The position numbers were made by a program, and so were the translations under genes. 64,000 nucleotides of DNA from Cycas panzhihuaensis (Eukaryota; Cycadophyta). Under the pieces are notes generated by a model, which made no database searches, was not told the origin of the DNA, and saw only the letters and a program-made list of their open reading frames with translations. Location of the stretch: the NCBI GenBank assembly GCA_023213395.1, contig CM041465.1:53203741-53267740 (forward strand), given 5' to 3'. Position 1 is the first letter of the stretch. The number at the start of each line of letters is the position of its first letter. Of the stretch, positions 57,901 to 64,000 are shown piece by piece.

Positions 57901-58023
57901 ATCTACCATCCTATTGAAGACTAGATTGTAGACATCTTCACTAAAGCACTTAGTATACCAAAGTTTGAACAATTTAGATTTGACCTTGGCATCCAAAGAA
58001 ATGAAGTTGCTATTAAGAGAGGG
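54904..58023 (+). pseudogene. gag-pol of copia H
   Basis: gag core near 55030-55400 (VVEDQVDQNIETT, SHEAWSILCALYER, GEPPSDHDLISNTIN, EYNSFVSKL). A zinc-knuckle relic (YYGKTGHLVVEYI) has two Cys changed to Tyr. A Gln/Gly/Tyr-rich tail has short repeats near 55840-56040 (AATAAGGAGG). Protease LLDFGPTRHITDS, where Ser of the Asp-Ser-Gly is Phe. Integrase: LVHLDIYNPI, RFDNGGECIS and GIAKRMN, where the catalytic Glu is Lys. RT start at 57570-57840 (NNTWELIELPPRKKV, KAHLVT). Then the deletion, then the RNase H end ADI-like VDIFTKALSIPKFEQF. The polypurine tract AAGAGAGGG precedes the LTR. Confidence 0.82.
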
Positions 58024-58360
58024 TGTTAAAACTTTCTAATATCTTCTTCATTTCTTCACACCTTTGTATGCTAATATTTATAGTGTACAAAAAGACCCTT
58101 TTATGTAATTAAATTACATTAGATAGTGAGGTCAAGTCCACCTCTTATGTCATTAAGTTGTCCTATTCCAATGCCTTGTACTCTTGGCGGATGGTTATAA
58201 ATATTGCCCTATACCTTTGTACTTCATATTATATTTTGATTAATGTAGAAGCTCTACCCGAGAGAGAGCCTACATTGTGGCAAATTCACCTATATACTTG
58301 TAAGTTTATTTATCTTAAATATTTTCTTAATTTGATGATTATTTATTAATATTTTAATCA
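58024..58360 (+). repeat. 3' LTR of copia H
   Basis: 337 bp, TGTTAAAACTTTC...ATTTTAATCA; shorter than the 5' LTR by about 47 bp and clearly diverged from it. Confidence 0.8.
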
Positions 58361-58720
58361 CTATACTAAATTTAGGATACACACATTTAGATCTTGTTAT
58401 TCTCACATCCCATAGAGATAGAAACCAAGCTAAACCTAGATGAACAAGGAAATCCTTTTGATCCTACTTTGTACTTGTAGTTAGTTGGAAGCCTCATTTA
58501 TCTCACCCACACTTGACTGAACATTTCATATGTAATAGGGATTTGCTCTAGGTATATGTCACAACCCAAAGCATCTCATTGGAAAGCAACCACTAGGACC
58601 CTCAAATACATCTATGGAACTTATCAGTTTAGCCTTGAGTATAATAATACTGAATCACTTATTCTAAAAGGACATATAGATGTTAATTAGGTTGGTTACT
58701 AGGATACTTACCATTCAACT
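58361..58720 (+). pseudogene. Copia reverse transcriptase/RNase H fragment
   Basis: Reads GNPFDPTLYL, LVGSLIYLTHT, SRYMSQPKASHWKATTRTLK and LILKGHIDVN, the junction of copia RT and RNase H. It is cut at 58720 by the insertion of D (the next base is the TG of its LTR). It corresponds to the part missing from H, but lies outside the 3' LTR of H. It is either a separate copia copy or a displaced piece of H. Confidence 0.8.
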
Positions 58721-61422
58721 TGTTTCTCGGCTTCTAGGAATGGATACGGAATCACCGACTCAGGTAAGTGTAGGTATGTTTCTCACCTTATCATCACTTT
58801 CATTTGATGAGTGTTTGCTTGCATGTCTGCATGTGTGTGGCTTTGTAGGCGACTCTGTCCTCGTCTACACCTATTCTAGCCTATGATGACTATAGCAGGG
58901 GCACACTCCCAGCGAGTGTGGCACCTTGGTGGCCACTCCACTTCCCGCATCTGCCCTCCTCGCTCCAAGATCCACTAGGTTTGCACCACCTCCGCCCGTG
59001 TGACGACCCGTCATCGTTTGGTTGACTTGCCACACCTGTTTGAGCCCTATTTTTGCTCTTTTGGACCCGTTTGTTGGCTTGTTTACCCCCAGGTAGGTGT
59101 CTCAGCCCCTTATTGGCTCTTTTTGTCATCTGCCCCCAGCGTAGGCTGGCTGGCCGGGCCTATTTTCACTTTGGATTCGTACTGCCGAGATTTTGTGATC
59201 ACGGAATATCCGTGCAGCTTGATTCTTGATGCAGACACTGTTCTAATTTATTTTTTAAAATCTGCCGTGGTAATTTCGCATTTATTGCAAAACTGCCATG
59301 TGTCTCACGACTTAACTCTCTCCTAGCCACGTCCTAATCACTCGCTTTAGGGTTTGGGTTGAGTACTTAAGTCACTTTTGGCTCATTTTTGAGAACTTTT
59401 TGGCTCACTTTCAAATTGCTCCTCAAGGAAACAATGCTGTGCTCCGCTCTTCTCTGTTGTCTCGCTGCTACCACAGGACCTGCATCCCTCCTACAGCACC
59501 CATCTCTCCTTCAGTGTGGCTAGGACATCTTCCCAGCCCCTCACACACCTTAGAGAGGGCCCCTTGGAGAGATTTTAGTAGATTCTTTCCCCGGGCAGTC
59601 TTCAAGTGTTTAAAGTGCAGGTGTTTTCCTTCCAACTTCTTTAGCAGGGTTCCAAACCTGCTACACCTCAGTTTTGGGCTAATTTCTCAGCCTCTCCTTG
59701 CCAGCCCTTGGCTGAGGCAAGGCCCATGCCTCTCCCACTTAGGTATTTCTTGATTTGAATTGTTTCTCTTGCGATATTAATGCTCCATCTTGCTTGTTTC
59801 TTGCTTGTCCTTGTGAGGGCTATTTTCTTCTTTTCAGTGGGCTGTTCTACCTCTGTCATAGTGCCTCTTACCTGCGTTTGTTGCTCAAGGCAGCGGTATT
59901 GAGGGTTAGTATAGGCTTTGGGAAGGAGCTGGGTGGATTCCGTACCACCTTCCATGCTCCTCACGTGGCTCTAAGCCCCCCAAATCCTCCCTCTTGCCTC
60001 GTGCTGTCCTTGGCACTCAAACAAGGGTTTGTTGGCCCTCTCTTAGCCACTAAAATTAGCGCTGTCACATGTTGTAGCGCTGGTTTGAGGGCTTAAGCTT
60101 AGGTCTGGGCAACTTACGTAAGTCCCGACTGCTTGTCCTTGTCCAACTCTCTTCCCGGCTGCCCGGTTTACTCTCCATAGTATCCCGGTTCGCCACAGGT
60201 CTTCTTTGGCTCCTTTTCACCCCCTTGCTATCATTTCCAGCCATCTCTCTTGGCCTTGCCTTCACTACCTTATGGCTTTTAGGGGGAGGTTAGGGTGCTC
60301 TTTGCGGGAGGTGGGCCACTCCGAGGCTTACTGGTCACTTTCCTTCGCTTTAGTTCCCTTCTTTTATATACTATCATCATTGGGTTGATGCTAACATATA
60401 TATGTTTAGATTCATATTTGTATTATATGGACATATATTGTTAGGATCTCGTTGTTGCATGTTAGTATCCTTTCTCTGGAAAGGGGGAGGCCACCGTTGC
60501 TTGCAGGTGCTTGGAGAGCGCAAAAGGTCCTTTCCGCTTGTTTCGTTACCGGTAAGTGCTCTTATGTATGTTGTACCTTCATACTTCTTTAGCTACTAGC
60601 ATTTAGTTCCTTTCTTTCCTTGGCATTATATTTAGTATTTTTTCGGGGAAGGTAAGGGAACCCCTCATTCTGAATCCGCCGCGATGCTTCGCATCCAACG
60701 CACCGCGTGGAGTAGTTTGGTGCCCCTCGAGAAGGCTCTCATCACGCGCGCCCTCGATCCAGGTGCATGCCTCACTCCACCCTACTACTCTTTCCTTTTG
60801 AATTCCTTCTTAGTAATTAACACATTGGAAAGCAAAAGGGAAATTTGACTTTGCTTTTGGTTATGCTTTATTTGTTTTGTTACATGCATTTTTGCTACCC
60901 ATAGGAAAGGCTATAGGAGCTGCCCCTTTCACCTTTCCTCCTCTCCTTAGCCGTGCAAGCTTCTTGCCTCCCATGTTACTCATGTACCCAGTTAGCTTGC
61001 TTAGGCATACCCTTGATCTGTTTTCTTGGATCTTCTCCTTTGCTTCCATTTGGTTCCCCGCTTCGCCGGATAACCAAAGTGACCCCGCCTATAGGCCCGC
61101 CGCTTGCCTATCCTCCTTCGTTTCCCGTTACTCTAGGGAAACTCTTGAAGGTTCCTCTTCTTCCCCTTCTGGGCATCCAAGGGTGGGAGGATCCTGCCCC
61201 TAGGTTAACCCAGGCTAACCCTACACCTCTTCACCCTTTGTTCGAAGTGGTGGAGGATCACTCTTTGGTAGCCACATTCCATTACAGGTCTCGAACTCGC
61301 GCTCCGGCGCACGGGGTGCTCCACGTGGTAATTACTTTTCTTATAGGTCTCTCCTTTGATCGTATCATCACCCACTCTCACCACACCTATTAGTTAGGTA
61401 GCTATCCCCAGACGCCCAGCCT
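58721..61422 (+). repeat. 5' LTR of copy D
   Basis: TGTTTCTCGGCTTC to ...CCCAGCCT before the TGGCGACC primer site; the expected terminal CA reads CT. Colinear with B and F over its whole length. The U5 region has TCTCGAACTCGCGCTCCGG, kept in B, F and G. Confidence 0.85.
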
Positions 61423-61440
61423 TGGCGACCATCTTGAGGG
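61423..61440 (+). other. Primer binding site of copy D
   Basis: TGGCGACCATCTTGAGGG directly after the LTR, sharing its first 10 bases with G. Confidence 0.75.
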
Positions 61441-61635
61441 ACTGCCAGTAAGGGAGCTAGTTTCCGCTCTCTTCCATTAGTTTCGCTACTTTTCTGTGAT
61501 CCTTTTATACCTATTTTGATCTCTTCGTTGGGCAGCCCCTAATGCGTGTGCCTTTACTGCCCTCTCCTTTTCCCTAACATTGTTGGTTGATTTTGCATAC
61601 GATGTTTCTCTTGTTGTTTACGCGGTCTACCTCTA

Positions 61636-64000
61636 TTGTTAGAAGACCCCGAGTATCGCCTTCTTCCTTTGTCAGATTCTGATCTGACTATGGAGGGATA
61701 CTCTTCCGATTGGGCCTACCACACTTCAACCTTAGAAACTCATGCTTTTCCTTCCTCTATTCTCGGGTCCACCCAAGAGGGTGATGAACCCCTTTATTAC
61801 CCAAGTAACCAACATCTCTCACTTGATGTCCATCCCTCTACCCATGCCGTAGAAGGATCTGCTCCTCTTGAGACTTGCCACGTAGTTGGTGACTCTTATG
61901 AGGAGCATCCCGAAGAACCTACTTTATTCGAGGTCCCAATTACCTCCTACGAGTATGTAGGAACCCCTCCTGTCGATGTAGTTGAAGCTGTCAACGAGTG
62001 TCGCCACGCGGCATGCTTGCAACCACGTCTTGGATGGCTTGAGGGTGCCCTCCGTAGAGGAGCCTCTTCCTCTTCCGCTCCTCCCCCGCACGCCTCATCC
62101 TCATCTACTCTTCCTTTGACAACGAATCCCTTTATGCCTACGCACGTGTCCCGCCCCTTTCCTATTCCCGCGGTGGGGGCACGTGTCGCGTCTTCCATTT
62201 CTCATCGAGGTCCTAGCGTTTTAGGATCTCCCCGTGGTGTGTCTTTCCCTCAACTGAAGGTTAGCATACCCGTCCATAACCAAACTAATGTGCCATCCCC
62301 TAATGTGGCACATGCCGTTCCTAGTAGGCCTGTCGGTCCTACTAGCCTTTCGACTACTAGTCATGTAGGACCCGCTCCCACACATCCTCAAAACCAACAT
62401 GTTGGTGCTTCCTTCTACGTTCCCCTAAGGTATACTTCTCAGCCTTGGGGGCAGGGTAGAGGAACCCATCTCCTAGTTTAGGGGGTGGATCCGCTACACC
62501 CATGTGGGGTCGCTCCACCTACGGGTGGCCCATATGGGCAAAACTCAGTTCCACATCCGTCTTGCCCGTCATCCAACGCAATCCCATTCGTTGTGCCTTC
62601 GCAAGGGAACCTGACTTCCTTCCAAGGCACCTACTCCTACGCCTCTTCAGGGGGTGTTTCCCTAAGGAGGGATGGGTGTTCCACCCCTATCCACTCCTTG
62701 TGCTTTACCTACTACGACATTCATTGACCCTACGGTCCAGGTAAGGGCACGACCCTTCATGGACTTTAGGTCAACACCTCTATCCATCGAGGCATTAAGA
62801 ACTAATCTGCCACCTCATCCCCCTGAAGTTCCTAGATTCGATGGAACTTCGTCGTAAGACCCGGCGGAGCATGTGCATAGTTTTTCTATGGCATGCATCG
62901 ATTACTGGGCTTACAACCACATTTTAATGAAATTATTCCCGCGATCCTTGCAGGGCGATGCCCTCAAGTGGTTCTACCGTCTCCTTGCCCATACTATCCA
63001 TTCATTCTAGCAATTGGTGGCGAGTTCATCAACTATTTTGATGTAGCCCGTCCATTCGAGAGCGGAATGAAGTCACTTCTTTCGCTCAAACAAGGTCACG
63101 ATGAGATGAATCGTGACTTTGTGTGATGATTTCATGACTTGCTTCACTCCACTAAGGCAACATTGCCTGAGGAGCTGAAGCGAGACCTTTTCATCAACGC
63201 ACTTCATCCTGAAGTTCATGTGGAAGTCCTCAAGATGGGGGCAACCACATGTGACTCCGCGATCGCCAAGTGTTTGGCATTAGAGGCTATTGAGATCCAA
63301 GCTAGTCTCAAGAAACCTCTTTAGCCCTCACAACACCGTGAGGCACCACCCCCAACCAAGGACACCAAACCTTCATAACCTACCCGGTCTTCCTCTCATT
63401 CGACTGAGAGGACTTTAGACCCTCTCACATCAGCCATACGTTCGTTCGAGCATACGATGAAGGAACTCAAGTTTCAAGCTCCTTCATCCCCTACATCCAA
63501 TAAACAAGTTCAACAAACAACCCAAGCTCCTCTCCCTAGGAATGGAAACACCCAGTCCTCTCAAGTGAGAAGGTCAGACCCTCCGCTTGAGAAGAAGTGG
63601 TACTCTATTCATGGGGAGTGCTTTCACGATGATTCGCGTTGTAGGGCCCAGCATCCTAAGGATGCCCCTCGATGTGACTCTTCCCCCAAACGGGCCTTAA
63701 GGCCTAATTTGGATCAACCAGTTCAAAAGGATCCGTTCCCTAAACATGGGGAACGCGATCGCAACACCCAAACCAAGAGCAACCGAAACCGAGGAAGATC
63801 ACCTGATCCCCGTCCTTCCCGCGACAAAGGGAAGGGTACCCGGAACTCGTCTTCCTCCTCTCGTTCTCCTAGCCATCGTACCCCGTCACCTTCGCGACCC
63901 CGGAACAAGGGAAAGAAGGTGATCTAGTTGCTTGAAGCAACTCCTACTTACGCCCTTACATGATTTCAAGCTGCCAAGGAAGCAGCGGGAGCTTCTTGCT
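61636..64000 (+). pseudogene. gag (and start of protease region) of copy D
   Basis: The first Met in the open frame is MLEDPEYRLLPLSDSD at 61636; the true start may lie upstream. The N-terminal 280 residues are open (EHPEEPTLFEVPITSYEY, Ser/Pro-rich), then a frameshift near 62480. The core reads TNLPPHPPEVPRFDGTSS, a stop, SMACIDYWAYNHILMKLF-like, then ELKRDLFINALHPEVHVEV. The nucleocapsid-like motif WYSIHGECFHDDSRC (first Cys changed to Tyr) and a basic tail follow. TAG at 63926-63928 replaces a Gln codon of copy B, after which the protease-region sequence LLEATPTYALT continues to the window end. Confidence 0.85.

Larger units (their letters stand above)
52478..58360 (+). mobile_element. Ty1/copia retrotransposon H, internally deleted
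   Basis: Related terminal repeats at 52478-52861 and 58024-58360. Flanks TCCAA and CTATA do not match, so no target duplication. gag, protease, integrase and the ends of RT and RNase H are visible; the body of RT and most of RNase H are missing. Heavily decayed. Confidence 0.8.
58721..64000 (+). mobile_element. Tat-type Ty3/gypsy retrotransposon, copy D (5' part)
   Basis: Intact 5' LTR of 2702 bp, primer binding site, gag and the start of the protease region, running off the end of the window. Family identity follows from the gag match with G, the LTR match with B and F, and the gag end matching B. Inserted in a copia fragment; the 5 bp before it are CAACT. Confidence 0.9.

Noticed and set aside
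61260-61300. TCTCGAACTCGCGCTCCGG block as the primer binding site
   Set aside because: It lies inside the LTR and is present in LTR B, F and both LTRs of G; the true site is the TGGCGACC directly after the LTR.

Overview
This window looks like intergenic DNA of a land plant with a large, repeat-rich genome, most likely a seed plant. I found no host gene, no RNA gene and nothing prokaryotic. Almost all of it is nested, decayed LTR retrotransposons: Ty3/gypsy of the Tat type and of a chromodomain type, Ty1/copia, and one miniature TRIM element. Every coding region carries stop codons or frameshifts. I cannot name the species.

The dominant family is a Tat-type element with LTRs of 2.5-2.8 kb. 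Copies are A (1-6622, +), B (7161-37290, +, carrying nested insertions), a lone inverted LTR F (37270-46801, -), the gag-only derivative G (22239-32905, -) and the 5' end of copy D (58721-64000, +). Combining B and D, a complete member would be about 17 kb, in this order: LTR, a TGGCGACC primer site, gag, protease, reverse transcriptase, RNase H, integrase, an 85-bp hairpin unit, an antisense gene resembling the plant mobile domain (PMD) family with its own TATA box, a second RNase H of archaeal type (aRNH), polypurine tract, LTR. In Tat elements the aRNH usually lies between RNase H and integrase. Here that slot is empty and the aRNH sits about 3.5-4 kb further 3', beyond the antisense gene.

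Layout. 1-6622: 3' half of A, ending in the first 533 bp of its LTR. 6623-7160: the same LTR segment inverted, making a 1.07-kb palindrome whose outer LTR edge is fused to the gag of B. 7161-16636: internal region of B. 16637-37290: 3' LTR of B, split by copia element E (19118-36981, perfect TTATC target duplication). E is itself split inside its protease by G. In G the 85-bp hairpin unit is amplified into 12 tandem copies of exactly 85 bp. 37270-46801: inverted LTR F, tail to tail with the LTR of B and split by chromovirus C (39677-46401, -). 46802-49910: a probable gag relic, then unrecognised AT-rich DNA. 49911-52477: 5' part of gypsy element I, with a TRIM (50531-50842) in its leader. 52478-58360: internally deleted copia H. 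58361-58720: copia RNase H fragment cut by D. 58721-64000: LTR and gag of D.

Order of events from the nesting: the A/B/F complex came first, E and C then entered the B and F LTRs independently, and G later entered E. The most novel material is the Tat family architecture (displaced aRNH, antisense PMD gene with promoter, hairpin unit), the 85-bp array with a four-unit higher-order period, and the two inverted LTR junctions.
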